A stretch of DNA of 64,000 bases, taken from assembly GCF_003046795.1 (NCBI RefSeq), contig NZ_PZKN01000007.1:62001-126000 (forward strand). The letters run 5' to 3'. The stretch's first letter is position 1. Each line of letters starts with the position of its first letter. Origin of the DNA: Desulfonatronum sp. SC1 (GTDB lineage Bacteria; Desulfobacterota; Desulfovibrionia; Desulfovibrionales; Desulfonatronaceae). The translations under genes and the position numbers were made by a program. Below, piece by piece: positions 1 to 9,157 of this stretch. A model generated the notes under the pieces. That model was not told the DNA's origin, ran no database searches, and saw nothing but the letters and a program-made list of their open reading frames with translations.

Positions 1-705
1 GACGGGCCGTTCGGTCAGGTCGGCGCGTGGAAGCCAGTACAGCCCGGTTAATTCGTCCCGGACCGTTTCCCCGCGGACCGAAAAGCGAGGGCTCGGCCAG
101 GCCGTGCCGAATCGGAGCGCTCCGTCCTGCAACCTGCCCGCGCAGTCCGCTTCCCGGCCGTGTCGGTCATGACAACGGCTTTGTCCGGTGCGGAAAAAAC
201 GGGTGGAATCGCCCGCCCGCACCGGCCAGGCGAGGTAATATTGGTCCTTGCGGCCGTAGAACATCCGAGCGCCCTCCATGTGCACGTACCAGGCGTAGGC
301 CGGGTTGACGGCAGCGGAGGTGGAGGTCCAGTACCAGCCCAGCACGACGTTGACGAAGGGATGCCCCTGGGGCAGCGCCGGGCGTTTGGCCTGGTAGCTC
401 ACCAGGCTGCGCAGTTCGCGGCGGTTGGGCAGTCGCCAGTCGGAGAAGCCCAGGGCTTGTTCGTGGTTCATTCTTGCCACGAAATCCATGGCTTCGGGCC
501 AGGTCATGGGAAACTCGGCGAGGTTGGCGTCGGGCGGCCAGACCAGTCCGGTCAACCTGTCCAGAATCACTTGATCGTCCACCTCAAATCGCGGCTCCGG
601 CCAGGTCAGCCCATGCCGGAACCAGCCATCTTGCAGGGTTTGACCGCAATTCAACTCCTTGCCTTGTTCATCGTAACACCTATCTTGACCAGTTTGAAGA
701 ATCAT
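1..705 (-). CDS. DUF1566 (Lcl C-terminal) domain protein, partial
   Basis: The reading frame is open from an ATG at 705-703 to the left edge of the window, so the C-terminus is missing (235 residues visible). It contains two copies of the same module. Each begins with a TGQ-x-RC-x-D segment (residues 5 and 173) and continues with a Trp/Pro-rich stretch and a 'LTGL-W' motif; copy one then has the 'FSDWRLPNRREL' signature typical of DUF1566. Proteins of this family are usually exported or surface associated and their biochemical function is unknown. No convincing signal peptide is visible at the chosen start, and the ribosome-binding site is weak, so the true start could differ. It is transcribed away from the host-attachment gene. 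Confidence 0.75.
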   Translation of the reverse strand, partial: MILQTGQDRCYDEQGKELNCGQTLQDGWFRHGLTWPEPRFEVDDQVILDRLTGLVWPPDANLAEFPMTWPEAMDFVARMNHEQALGFSDWRLPNRRELRSLVSYQAKRPALPQGHPFVNVVLGWYWTSTSAAVNPAYAWYVHMEGARMFYGRKDQYYLAWPVRAGDSTRFFRTGQSRCHDRHGREADCAGRLQDGALRFGTAWPSPRFSVRGETVRDELTGLYWLPRADLTERPV

Positions 706-956
706 GTTCGGCTCTACTGCCTTGTGTTGTTGCCTTCGGGGGCAAGCGGCGGAAAATCAAGCTTGCACCCCGTGCTCGAATGTGATCAAAATAAAGGCAA
801 GGAGCAAAAGAGTTCAAGGGCGATGCAATTCTTTCATACATGAGAGCTTGAACGTTTTGCAGCGATGCCGCGGTTGGGAGGTTTACAACGGACCGACAAG
901 GTGCGGGCGGCTTGGCGCAAAGAGTTCCACACCCCGACAACCAGAAGGAGGAGACT

Positions 957-1397
957 ATGAGAAAACGCTGGATCGTTGTCGCCGACAGCAGCAAGGCCCG
1001 ATTTTTCAATGCTCCGGTAAGCGGAAAGCTGGAAGAGGTGGAAACCTTGACGCACCCGGAAAGCCGTCTCCCTGGGCAGGACATGTGCCGGGACCGCCCG
1101 GGCCTGGCTCTGGACGGAGGAGGACATGGGCGTCACGGGCTGGAGCCGTCGTCTGATCCCAAAAAACAGGAAGCCCTGATATTCTCCCGGATCGTAAGCG
1201 ACATGCTGGACAAGGCGCATGGCGATCGCCGATTCGAACAGCTCGGCGTCTTCGCCGCACCGGCGTTTTTGGGAATGCTGCGCGACCAGATGTCCAAGGC
1301 CGTGGCCGGTGCCGTCTTCCTCGAAGTGCCCAAAAACATTTCCGCCCAGACGACTCCGGAGATCCAGAAGCATCTGGCCGCAGAGTTGGATAAATAG
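957..1397 (+). CDS. Host attachment family protein
   Basis: This is a 146-residue soluble protein. It starts with the family's typical 'WIVVADSSKARFF' strand-turn and contains a central acidic/His-rich linker followed by 'F...I...L' helices and the C-terminal 'PKNI-x8-EIQKHL' segment seen in the protein family named 'required for attachment to host cells'. The family name comes from a plant-associated bacterium; the actual function elsewhere is unknown and the fold resembles eRF1 domain 3/archaeal-type RNA-binding modules (from memory). An AAGGAGGAG ribosome-binding site precedes the ATG. It appears to be a single-gene unit ended by the hairpin at 1404-1438. Confidence 0.8.
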   Translation: MRKRWIVVADSSKARFFNAPVSGKLEEVETLTHPESRLPGQDMCRDRPGLALDGGGHGRHGLEPSSDPKKQEALIFSRIVSDMLDKAHGDRRFEQLGVFAAPAFLGMLRDQMSKAVAGAVFLEVPKNISAQTTPEIQKHLAAELDK

Positions 1398-1403
1398 AAT
1401 TCA

Positions 1404-1438
1404 GATCCATGCGTAAAACGACGTTTTGCGCATGGATC
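1404..1438. terminator. 16-bp inverted repeat between convergent genes
   Basis: Arms 1404-1419 and 1423-1438 pair over 16 positions with one G-T wobble and a 3-nt loop. The hairpin sits directly after the host-attachment gene and before the stop of the convergent nuclease gene. The A/T-rich inner part would not form a classic U-tract, so it is a probable bidirectional terminator rather than a certain one. Confidence 0.6.
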
Positions 1439-1462
1439 TCTTCATGCCGAGAACCCTCTGCT

Positions 1463-2167
1463 TCAGTCCGCGTCCGGCCAGGGCGAACTGGTTCGGGCCG
1501 GGGCGTAGCCTTCGAGAAAGGCCTGTTCCAGGGAGGACAAAGCTACACGGTTTTGGGGGCTGATTCGCGCGGCGTAGTGACTCTCCGGGTGGTGGAAGCG
1601 CTTGCTGCGGCGGTTGCCCACCCAACCTGCCGGCGGCTGTGGCAGGGAAAGGATGCGCGGCCAGAAGCCTTTGCGGGCCATGATGGCCCGTTTCTGGGCT
1701 TCGAGCATGCGCCGTTGGAACTCTCGGTCTTGGTGGGAGTGCGGGTAGAAAAAGGCCAGCCCCTCCTCCACGAGCACCTCGTTGGCCATCCTTCCATCCG
1801 GTAGAAAGACATAAGCCAGGATGCGGCCATATCGGTCCGGACCCTGGCTATCGGTCTCCAGGCGAACCGGTCGTCCATCGATCAGGCGGCGCAGATAGTC
1901 CCGAGACTCACGGGCGTAATACTGATCAGGTCCGCCGTCCCGTCCCAGCTCCGGGGCGTCGATGCCCAAAAGGCGTACTCGACGACCGTCCTCCATGTGA
2001 ATGGTGTCGCCGTCCGGAATCCATTGAGCACGGGACTCCGAGGCGGAAACGGACGTGGCCCAAAACAGACAGAGCAGGGCGACGAGCACGGCCCCGGCGG
2101 CGTGGAAGATCGAGGACGACGAGGCCATGACGGGGCTGCTGGAGGCGAATTGCCGCTGATCAGCCAT
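1463..2167 (-). CDS. Exported thermonuclease-like (SNase) nuclease
   Basis: A 234-residue protein with the staphylococcal nuclease fold signatures 'DGDTI', '[10 protein letters not shown]', '[11 protein letters not shown]' and '[12 protein letters not shown]', containing the Arg/Asp/Glu residues expected at the Ca-dependent active site. The chosen ATG (2167) overlaps the rpoD stop codon (ATGGCTGA), suggesting coupling to the upstream operon. An internal ATG at 2128 gives a cleaner signal peptide: a short Ser-rich start, a hydrophobic run '[12 protein letters not shown]' and a cleavage-like 'SVSA'. Both starts lead to export. It would hydrolyse DNA or RNA in the periplasm or outside the cell. 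About 60 residues follow the core domain and are of unknown role. Confidence 0.82.
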   Translation of the reverse strand: MADQRQFASSSPVMASSSSIFHAAGAVLVALLCLFWATSVSASESRAQWIPDGDTIHMEDGRRVRLLGIDAPELGRDGGPDQYYARESRDYLRRLIDGRPVRLETDSQGPDRYGRILAYVFLPDGRMANEVLVEEGLAFFYPHSHQDREFQRRMLEAQKRAIMARKGFWPRILSLPQPPAGWVGNRRSKRFHHPESHYAARISPQNRVALSSLEQAFLEGYAPARTSSPWPDAD

Positions 2168-3926
2168 CGTAAAAGGAGCGCAGCACGTTGCTGCGGCCGG
2201 GGTGGCGGAGCTTTCGCAAGGCCTTGGCCTCGATCTGCCGGATGCGCTCCCGGGTGACGTTGAACAGCTTGCCCACTTCTTCCAGGGTGTGGTCCGAAGG
2301 CTCGCCGATCCCGAAACGCTTGCGCAGCACCTGTTCTTCACGGGGGGTCAGCTCGGAGAGGATTTCCGCGATCTGCTCCGAGAGCTTGGCGTTGACCACC
2401 TCCTCGGCCGGGGCCAAGGCCTTCTTGTCTTCGATGAAGTCGCCCAGACTGCTGTCTTCTTCCTCGCCGATGGGTGTTTCCAGGGAAATGGGCTCCTTGG
2501 CGATCTTGAGCACTTTCTTGACCTTGTCCAGGGGGTAGTCCATGCGCTCGGCGATTTCCTCGGGCGAGGGGTCGCGGCCCAGTTCCTGGACCAGGTAGCG
2601 GGAGGTGCGGATGAGCTTGTTGATGGTCTCGATCATATGCACCGGGATGCGGATGGTCCGGGCCTGGTCCGCGATGGCCCGGGTGATGGCCTGGCGAATC
2701 CACCAAGTGGCGTAGGTGGAGAACTTGTATCCGCGCTGATACTCGAACTTGTCCACGGCCTTCATCAGCCCGATGTTGCCCTCCTGGATCAAATCCAGGA
2801 ACTGGAGACCGCGGTTGGTGTATTTTTTGGCGATGCTGACCACTAGGCGCAGGTTGGAGCGGATCAGCTCCTGCTTGGCTGCCAGGGCCGCGATGTTTCC
2901 GCGTTTGGCCCGCCAGAGCACTTCTTCCAAGTCCTGGACGGTGTGCTGACACTGTTCCCGCAGCCGTTCCAGGATTTCCATCTTCCCCGCCAACATCTCC
3001 TTGAAGGAAAACAGCTCGTCCATGGTCATGTTCAGAGAGTCGGCCGCGGCCACGGGACTGATTTCGCGCTTGTCCAGTCGGTCGAAGATCTCTTTGATTT
3101 CGCTTTGGTTTTTGCCCACGGACAGGATGTAGGCGGAGATGTCCCGCTGACAGTTGTGCATCTGCCGGACAAAGTCCTCCACGGTCTCGATCAACCGGTC
3201 GATGAGCGTCTTCTCCAGTTTGATGTCCCGCAAGGAGGCGACGATTTCCTCCTTGAAGGCGACGATTTCCATCTGCATCCCGTACACTCGACGATCCAGG
3301 CGGGCGCATTGGTCCATCTTCTGGTAAACCTTGCGCTTCTTCTTGAACATGGTCCGGATTTCATCCAGCAGGAAGAGCACTCGTTGGCGCTGGTTCATCT
3401 GGTCCTCGGACGGGTCGTCCTCCTCGATGGTCTTGACCACGTCCTTGAGCTTGATCCGGCTCTGCTTGAGGTCTTCGCCGATCTTGACCAACTCCTCGAT
3501 GACCACCGGGACTTCCACCAATGCGTAGAGCACTTCCAATTCCCCGACCTCGATCTTTTTGGCGATATGCACCTCGCCTTCCCGGTCAAGCAGCGGAACC
3601 GCACCCATCTCCCGCAGATACATGCGCACGGGATCCGAGCCGCGCGGGGCGTATTCGGCGTCCTCGCCTTCCGCGAATTGGACCCCGGTTGCTTCCGTGG
3701 CCGGTGCATCTTCGATTTCTTCCGTCAGGATGCCCTTGGTCACCTTGCCGGCGTCGATGATCGTGATGTCCAACTGATCAAAAATATTAATGACTTCTTC
3801 AATCTGTTCCGGGTTGCTGATCTCCGAGGGCAGGGCCTTGTTCAACTCTTCGAAGGTCAAAAACCCTTTCTTGGTTCCTTCGGCGATCAGCGTCTTGATC
3901 TGTTGGATTTCCTTGATATTGCTCAT
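2160..3926 (-). CDS. rpoD: RNA polymerase primary sigma factor RpoD (sigma-70)
   Basis: A 588-residue housekeeping sigma factor. Visible parts are the N-terminal region 1.1 ([13 protein letters not shown]), the '[11 protein letters not shown]' region 1.2, a long acidic non-conserved insert, the region 2 core '[16 protein letters not shown]' and '[14 protein letters not shown]', region 3, and region 4 with '[30 protein letters not shown]'-type helix-turn-helix residues near the end. It directs RNA polymerase to -35/-10 promoters. The start ATG overlaps the dnaG stop (TAATG), so translation is coupled to primase. The gene is the last essential gene of the rpsU-yqeY-mutS2-dnaG-rpoD operon. Confidence 0.98.
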   Translation of the reverse strand: MSNIKEIQQIKTLIAEGTKKGFLTFEELNKALPSEISNPEQIEEVINIFDQLDITIIDAGKVTKGILTEEIEDAPATEATGVQFAEGEDAEYAPRGSDPVRMYLREMGAVPLLDREGEVHIAKKIEVGELEVLYALVEVPVVIEELVKIGEDLKQSRIKLKDVVKTIEEDDPSEDQMNQRQRVLFLLDEIRTMFKKKRKVYQKMDQCARLDRRVYGMQMEIVAFKEEIVASLRDIKLEKTLIDRLIETVEDFVRQMHNCQRDISAYILSVGKNQSEIKEIFDRLDKREISPVAAADSLNMTMDELFSFKEMLAGKMEILERLREQCQHTVQDLEEVLWRAKRGNIAALAAKQELIRSNLRLVVSIAKKYTNRGLQFLDLIQEGNIGLMKAVDKFEYQRGYKFSTYATWWIRQAITRAIADQARTIRIPVHMIETINKLIRTSRYLVQELGRDPSPEEIAERMDYPLDKVKKVLKIAKEPISLETPIGEEEDSSLGDFIEDKKALAPAEEVVNAKLSEQIAEILSELTPREEQVLRKRFGIGEPSDHTLEEVGKLFNVTRERIRQIEAKALRKLRHPGRSNVLRSFYDG

Positions 3927-5695
3927 TATGCCTCCATGGCGAGATCTTGATAAGCTTGAAGAAGCGCGGACACGCGTTGTTGGTCGCCTTGGGCTTGGGC
4001 GGCACGCAGGGCTTGCAGCATCTCTTGTTGGCGTTTCTTGAATTGATTTTTCGTCAAAAATTCTCGGACTTCGGCCCAAAACGCGGCTCTATCGGCCTGG
4101 TCCCTTTGGGGAGCTTCGGCCAGGAGCTGGTAGCAAAGACGTCGCTCGGGTTCTTCCAGGACGGAGTAGTCGTATCCGGATGCGTCCTCGCGGGCATCGT
4201 GGGCAACGACGGAAGCGTCCAAGATTCGCAACTTGTCCCAGATCGCCTTGGCCCAGCTGTCCTCCAGCACGGCGTCCAGCCCGGAAGCCGCCAGCTCATG
4301 GCGGTACTCCGGACAGCTTACGGCAAAGGCGAGCAGTTGGCGATCCCGGGCTGTCAACCGGGGTCCGCCGGGCTGGTTCGTCGGAGCCCTTGCGGTCTGA
4401 GGCGCTGCGTGCGCCAAGGCCGCGGTTTGCTTTGGAGCCGTGGGACGCCATTTCCGCAACTCGGTTTCAGACATGCCAAGCCCGGCAGCCAGCCGGGGGA
4501 GGTAGAACCCGCGCAGATCGTCCGCCGCGACGTTGTCCAGAAAGCGGCGTACCCAGCCCATGATTTCCCTGGGGGCGTAGGTTTCGGAGACGGTGCGGAC
4601 GCAGAAATCCAGCCCGTCGCGCCCCGTGTCCAGCACGGCCCGTAGGGTCTCGGGGCCTTGGGCGTGCAACAGACTGTCCACGTCCTCGCCCTGGGGCATG
4701 GTGACCACGTGGCAGGCCAGCCCCTGGGCGAGGAACATCTCCGCGGCACGCAGCGCGGCCTTTTGTCCGGCTTGGTCGCCGTCAAAAAGCAGATCTATCC
4801 GAGAACAAAACCCGCCCAGGCGTTTGACCTGCTCCGGAGTCAGGGCCGTGCCCAACACGCCCACGGCTCCGCTGAAGCCGAACTGGTGCAGGGCGATGAC
4901 GTCCAGGTAGCCTTCGGTCAGCAAGGCCCTCTTGTCCCGGACAATGGCCTTGCGGGCTTGGTGCAGTCCGTACAGGTGCTGGCCCTTGGTGTAGATCGAC
5001 GACTCACTGCTATTGATATATTTCGGTTCCTCGCTGTCAATGGCTCGTCCGCCGAAGGCGATGACCCGTCCGGTCAGGTCGTGGATTGGAAACATGATCC
5101 GGCCTCGAAAGCGGTCATAGACCTTGCCTCTGTCGTTGCGCACCAGCAGTCCGCAATCCACGGCCTGGTCCCGGGTGAAGCCCTGGGATTGGAGAAATTC
5201 CTCCAGCCCGTGCCAGTCCGCCCGGCTCCAGCCGACCTGAAACGCTTCCAGCATTTCCGGGCTGACGCCGCGCCGCAGCAGGTAGTCCCGAGCCAGTGCG
5301 CCCGCCGGAGAAATCAGGTTGTGCCGGAAGTGTTCCGTAGCCAAGGCGGCCATCCGCAGGGCCGCATCCCGCTGTTCCAACTCCTGGCGCTCCTGGGGAT
5401 TCACTGGGCCGAAGTCCAGCTCTACCCCGGTTTCCCTGGCCAGCTGGACCAGGGCCTGCTTGAAGTCCAGGCCGTTGATCCGGGCGTAAAAATCGATCAC
5501 GTCTCCCGAGGCTTGGCAACCGAAACAATAGTAGAATCCCTGCCCCGGATTGACGTGAAACGAGGGTTTGGTCTCCTGATGAAACGGACAGGGGCCGCTC
5601 CAGCGTTCTCCATTCGGGCGCAGCTCCAGATAGCGCTGGGCCAGCTCCACGAAATCGAGCCGGGACTTGATCCGTTGCACCGCGGTTCTGTCCAT
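3926..5695 (-). CDS. dnaG: DNA primase DnaG
   Basis: A 589-residue replication primase that makes RNA primers at the fork. In order it has the CHC2 zinc-binding domain (CPFH ... CFGC in the first 65 residues), the primase core, and a TOPRIM domain recognisable by '[16 protein letters not shown]' and '[13 protein letters not shown]', followed by a C-terminal helicase-interaction region that is poorly conserved. The ATG is preceded by AAAAGGAGAGGG, a strong ribosome-binding site. The stop overlaps the rpoD ATG by one base. Its place between mutS2 and rpoD is the classical macromolecular synthesis operon with mutS2 inserted. Confidence 0.98.
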   Translation of the reverse strand: MDRTAVQRIKSRLDFVELAQRYLELRPNGERWSGPCPFHQETKPSFHVNPGQGFYYCFGCQASGDVIDFYARINGLDFKQALVQLARETGVELDFGPVNPQERQELEQRDAALRMAALATEHFRHNLISPAGALARDYLLRRGVSPEMLEAFQVGWSRADWHGLEEFLQSQGFTRDQAVDCGLLVRNDRGKVYDRFRGRIMFPIHDLTGRVIAFGGRAIDSEEPKYINSSESSIYTKGQHLYGLHQARKAIVRDKRALLTEGYLDVIALHQFGFSGAVGVLGTALTPEQVKRLGGFCSRIDLLFDGDQAGQKAALRAAEMFLAQGLACHVVTMPQGEDVDSLLHAQGPETLRAVLDTGRDGLDFCVRTVSETYAPREIMGWVRRFLDNVAADDLRGFYLPRLAAGLGMSETELRKWRPTAPKQTAALAHAAPQTARAPTNQPGGPRLTARDRQLLAFAVSCPEYRHELAASGLDAVLEDSWAKAIWDKLRILDASVVAHDAREDASGYDYSVLEEPERRLCYQLLAEAPQRDQADRAAFWAEVREFLTKNQFKKRQQEMLQALRAAQAQGDQQRVSALLQAYQDLAMEA

Positions 5696-5756
5696 GCCCT
5701 CTCCTTTTTTCCGGCACGCCTTCCCACCAAATTTTCGTTACCGGAAATCGTCCGTC

Positions 5757-8072
5757 TTAACGCAAGGTGACCACGGTCACCCCATCGCCGCCTTGATCCT
5801 CGTTGGCCACGGCATAGGCGGAGACCACCTGGTGGGTCTTGAGAAACTGGTGAACCTCCCGGCGCAGGGCCCCGGTGCCGCGGCCGTGAATGATCTCCAC
5901 CTGCTCCGAGCCGCGCAGCAAGGCCCGGTCCAGAAAGGCGGCCAGTTCGCTGAGGGCCTCGTCGACCCGCTGGCCGCGCAAATCCAGACGCAGGGAAGCC
6001 GGAGCGGCTTGGGCGGAGCGCACGGTCGTCCCGCCGGGGCCGGGTAAAGAGCCTTCTTGGCGGCCGATCGACGCGACGTCCCGATAGGGCAGCCAGAGGG
6101 ACACTCCGCCCAGTTCCACCTTCAGGGTCTGCTTGCGCTCGTCCTTTTCCTGGACCGCCCCGGTTTTGTTCCAGGCCGGGTACGCGACCCGGTCGCCGAC
6201 CTGGTAGTCTTCCCAGGTGGAGGATTGGTCCTCGGGCGCGTCGGGCCGAGAATCAGTTTCCAGTTGTTTGCGGGTTTCAGCCAGTTCGCGCAGGGCTTGG
6301 CGCCGTGAGATTTTTTCCTCGCGCAGTTTGGCCAGCACGTCCTGGGATTGTTTTTTGATGTCCTGGAGCAGGGCCGACTTGTCCCGGTCGAATTCGGTCC
6401 GCAGCTTGGCCCTGCGCGCACGAAGGTCCGTGCGCTGCTCGGCGAGTTCGGCCAATTCCTTCTCCCGTTCCACGGCCAGGGCGTTGAGACGCTCGATCAG
6501 TCGGGTGGTGTCCGCTCCGTCCAGCAGCAGATACTGTTCGGCCTTGGCCAGGATCGAAGCGGGCAGGCCGTATTCTCTGGCCACTTCCATGGCTTGGCTG
6601 GCGCCCACTTGGTCGTAGGCCAGGGTGTACAGGGGCTTGTTGGTTTTGGGATCAAAGAGCACCGAGGCCGAACGCACGCCGTCCCGGGTCAGGGAGTAGG
6701 CCTTGAGGGATGGAAAATGAGTGGCCACCGCAGCCCAGGCGCCTCGATCCAGCAGCCCATCCACCACGGCCTGGGCCAGAGCCGCACCTTGGCTGGGGTC
6801 GGTCCCGGCGCCGAATTCGTCCAGAAGAACGAGGCTGCGAGTGTCGATGCGCTCCCAAACCGCGGCCACGTGGTTGATCTGGGCGGAGAACGTGCTTAGC
6901 TGCCCCTCCAGACTCTGTTCGTCGCCCATGAACACATGGATGTCTCGCCACAGCGGCAGGGTTCCGCCTTCGGCCGCGGGCACGGCCAGTCCGGAAAAGG
7001 CCATCGCGGCCAGCAGACCGGCGGTTTTCAGAGCCACGGTCTTGCCGCCGGCGTTGCCTCCGCTGATGATCAGGACCCGTTGGTCGCCTTTGAGCTGCAG
7101 ATCCACGGGGGTGGCCCCGTGGCCAGCGAGGAGCAGCAGGGGGTGCCGGGCCTGCTTCAGATCCAGCTCGCCGTCCAAAACGACGTCCACGGGCCGGGCC
7201 TCCATTTTTTGGGCCAACGCGACTGCGGCCAGGAGCAGATCCATGTCCGTCAGCCATTGGAAGAGAGGCCGCAACCGCTCCAATTCCTGGCGGACCAAAC
7301 CGGTGAGCTGAGCCAGGATGCGGTTCTCGGCCTCCCGCTCCTCCTGCTTTAGGTCCTGGAGCTTATTGTTGACCTCCACAAGAAACATCGGTTCGATGTA
7401 GCAGGTCTCCCCGGTCTGGGAATAATCATGGATGATCCCGGCCACCTTGCCCTTGAAGTTGCTTTTCAGCGGCAGGACGTAGCGGTCCGAGGAGATGGTC
7501 ATGAAATCGTCCTGGAGATAGTGGCCGATGCCCTGATCCGTGACGAAGTCCTTGACTCTTTTGGTGCAGTGTTGATGAATTTGGCGGATTTCCTGGCGCA
7601 CTGACCAGAGTTCCGGTGAGCTCTCGTCCTTGAGCCGCCCGTCGTCGCCGACGCAGCGTTTCAAGGCAGCGGCAGTGAGGTCCGGCCAGGAGAGGAACTC
7701 GGCCTCCAAGCGCAGATCCGGCCAGCGGGACGCATCCGTGGAGAACAGAGCGCCGCGGAGTTCCTTGGCCGCAGCAAGGAAACGGCCCAGGGCCCAAAGG
7801 GCGTCCAAGTCCAGAACGCGGGAGGCTTGGCTTTGGGGTTGGACGTAGGTCCATACGCCGTCGACGTCGGGAAAGCTCGGGCAGTCGACCCGCGTTTCAC
7901 CGGCCCAGGCCAGGGCTTGACGCAGGCGGGACTGGCGGCGGGAGACGTCCTCAAGGGTCGAAGCCGGGGTTACCGCGTTCGCGGCCCGTGCCCCGGATTC
8001 AGAACGGCAACAGGCGGCCAGCGCCTCGAGAATTTTGGGAAAATCGAGAAGAAGAAGTGTTCTGGATTCCAT
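5757..8072 (-). CDS. mutS2: Endonuclease MutS2
   Basis: A 771-residue MutS2 family protein. It has the MutS core/clamp region, the ABC-type ATPase with Walker A 'GGNAGGKT', the 'LLDEFGAGTDPSQGAAL' Walker B/signature segment, a long charged coiled coil (around residues 510-620) and a C-terminal Smr nuclease domain 'LDLRGQRVDEAL ... IIHGRGTGALR'. MutS2 proteins suppress homologous recombination or split collided ribosomes, depending on the species; which applies here cannot be told. Mismatch-recognition domain I of MutS is absent, as usual for MutS2. It lies 24 nt after yqeY in the same operon. Confidence 0.96.
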   Translation of the reverse strand: MESRTLLLLDFPKILEALAACCRSESGARAANAVTPASTLEDVSRRQSRLRQALAWAGETRVDCPSFPDVDGVWTYVQPQSQASRVLDLDALWALGRFLAAAKELRGALFSTDASRWPDLRLEAEFLSWPDLTAAALKRCVGDDGRLKDESSPELWSVRQEIRQIHQHCTKRVKDFVTDQGIGHYLQDDFMTISSDRYVLPLKSNFKGKVAGIIHDYSQTGETCYIEPMFLVEVNNKLQDLKQEEREAENRILAQLTGLVRQELERLRPLFQWLTDMDLLLAAVALAQKMEARPVDVVLDGELDLKQARHPLLLLAGHGATPVDLQLKGDQRVLIISGGNAGGKTVALKTAGLLAAMAFSGLAVPAAEGGTLPLWRDIHVFMGDEQSLEGQLSTFSAQINHVAAVWERIDTRSLVLLDEFGAGTDPSQGAALAQAVVDGLLDRGAWAAVATHFPSLKAYSLTRDGVRSASVLFDPKTNKPLYTLAYDQVGASQAMEVAREYGLPASILAKAEQYLLLDGADTTRLIERLNALAVEREKELAELAEQRTDLRARRAKLRTEFDRDKSALLQDIKKQSQDVLAKLREEKISRRQALRELAETRKQLETDSRPDAPEDQSSTWEDYQVGDRVAYPAWNKTGAVQEKDERKQTLKVELGGVSLWLPYRDVASIGRQEGSLPGPGGTTVRSAQAAPASLRLDLRGQRVDEALSELAAFLDRALLRGSEQVEIIHGRGTGALRREVHQFLKTHQVVSAYAVANEDQGGDGVTVVTLR

Positions 8073-8096
8073 CGCAAAATGGAACCGGGCGTGTTT

Positions 8097-8543
8097 TTAG
8101 GAAGAAAGGCGGTTCCGCACCAGTTCGCTGACGGCCTTGCCGTCCACCCGCCCTTTGTGGGTGTTCATGATCGCCTGAATGACCCGCCCCATGTCCTTGA
8201 TGGACGTGGCTCCCTGTTCGGAGACCACGGTCTCGATCAGCGCCGTCAGTTCGTCGGCGGAGAGTGGTTGGGGCTGGTAGGCGCGTAACAGTTCCAGTTC
8301 CGCGGCCTCCTTGGCGGCCAGTTCGTCCCGGCCGGCCTTGGAGTACATGTCAATGGATTCCTGGCGCTGCTTGATCTGCTTGAGCACGAGGTCGAGGACT
8401 TCGTCGTCGGACAGGAGGCGCTGGAGGTCCACCTGACGATTCTTGGTGGCCGTCTTGAGCATACGTAAGACGGCCACCAAGACGGTGTCCTTGTTTTTGT
8501 AAGCGGCGATGAAATCGCGTTCGATCCGCTCTTGAAGGCTCAT
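8097..8543 (-). CDS. GatB/YqeY domain protein
   Basis: A 148-residue all-helical YqeY-family protein beginning '[16 protein letters not shown]' with the conserved 'R-M-L---KN--VD' helix and a C-terminal '[26 protein letters not shown]' tail that matches the tRNA-binding tail of GatB. Proteins of this family are suspected to bind tRNA or participate in Glu-tRNA/Asn-tRNA amidation control, but the role is not established. Its ATG overlaps the rpsU stop (ATGA), so it is translationally coupled to ribosomal protein S21. Confidence 0.93.
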   Translation of the reverse strand: MSLQERIERDFIAAYKNKDTVLVAVLRMLKTATKNRQVDLQRLLSDDEVLDLVLKQIKQRQESIDMYSKAGRDELAAKEAAELELLRAYQPQPLSADELTALIETVVSEQGATSIKDMGRVIQAIMNTHKGRVDGKAVSELVRNRLSS

Positions 8544-8743
8544 CGTGTAGAGTTTATTTTTCGGGATTTCTTGACGGCGCGTTTGCGGGCGGCGGCTTCC
8601 TTTTTCTTCTTCTGAACGCTGGGCTTTTCGTAGTGCTGCCGCTTTTTCAGCTCGGAAAGGATGCCGGCCTTTTCCACCTGTTTCTTGAATTTACGCAAGG
8701 CAAAATCAAAGTGATCGTTTTCACTCAAAATAATTCCTGGCAA
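8540..8743 (-). CDS. rpsU: 30S ribosomal protein S21 (TTG start)
   Basis: A 67-residue basic protein with the S21 core '[33 protein letters not shown]' pattern (quoted motif split: [14 protein letters not shown], then [11 protein letters not shown]) and a Lys/Arg-rich tail. It binds the 30S platform near the anti-Shine-Dalgarno. The start is set at a TTG (8743-8741) because a GGGAGGTGA ribosome-binding site lies 7 nt upstream and the family begins with 'MPGI' at this place; an upstream ATG in the same frame (8845) would add 34 residues with no family match. First gene of the five-gene operon. Confidence 0.93.
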   Translation of the reverse strand: MPGIILSENDHFDFALRKFKKQVEKAGILSELKKRQHYEKPSVQKKKKEAAARKRAVKKSRKINSTR

Positions 8744-8927
8744 GTTGTCTTCACCTCCCGGCCTCACGACGGGTGGGATCTCCGTTTTTGTGAGGGAAAC
8801 TTTCAAAAAGAGAGTGAACATATCCAAAAGCAGATGGGCTGGCAAGCAAAATATTTCAATTACAGCACAAACCGGAGTTTTTAGTTTTCTTCGCGACTGG
8901 CGAGAAGGCGGCCGAACATTTCATCTC

Positions 8928-8956
8928 ATTATAGCTGTTTACAGGGTGATGTCGTT
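8928..8956 (-). promoter_or_regulatory. Candidate sigma-70 promoter of the rpsU operon
   Basis: Read on the minus strand there is a perfect TATAAT at 8933-8928 with a weak -35 (about AACGAC, 8956-8951) at 17-nt spacing. It would give a leader of about 180 nt before rpsU. The whole interval 8744-9157 contains no gene; besides this promoter it holds the sigma-28 promoter facing the other way and several T-runs. Confidence 0.45.
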
Positions 8957-9074
8957 GAGATATGTTTCCCATTCTTCATCCTGTCCGTCCCGTTCGCTTG
9001 TGTGAGATATAAATGAGCAATGGATTGAAAGAGAAGGGGCTTGTTTTTTTTAGCAAACGAAGGATCGACTCGGC

Positions 9075-9101
9075 TAAAGAATCTTTTTTTTTTGCCGATT
9101 T
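9075..9101 (+). promoter_or_regulatory. Sigma-28 (FliA) flagellar promoter
   Basis: TAAA at 9075-9078, exactly 15 nt, then GCCGATTT at 9094-9101. The enterobacterial FliA consensus is TAAA-N15-GCCGATAA, so 10 of 12 positions match with ideal spacing. It lies 57 nt before the chemoreceptor ATG and predicts that the receptor-cheW pair is a late flagellar/chemotaxis transcription unit. Confidence 0.8.
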
Positions 9102-9157
9102 AATGTAGTTCAGTATCTGTTCTTCAAACTTTGTAACTTTCCGGGAGGCGTGATCGG

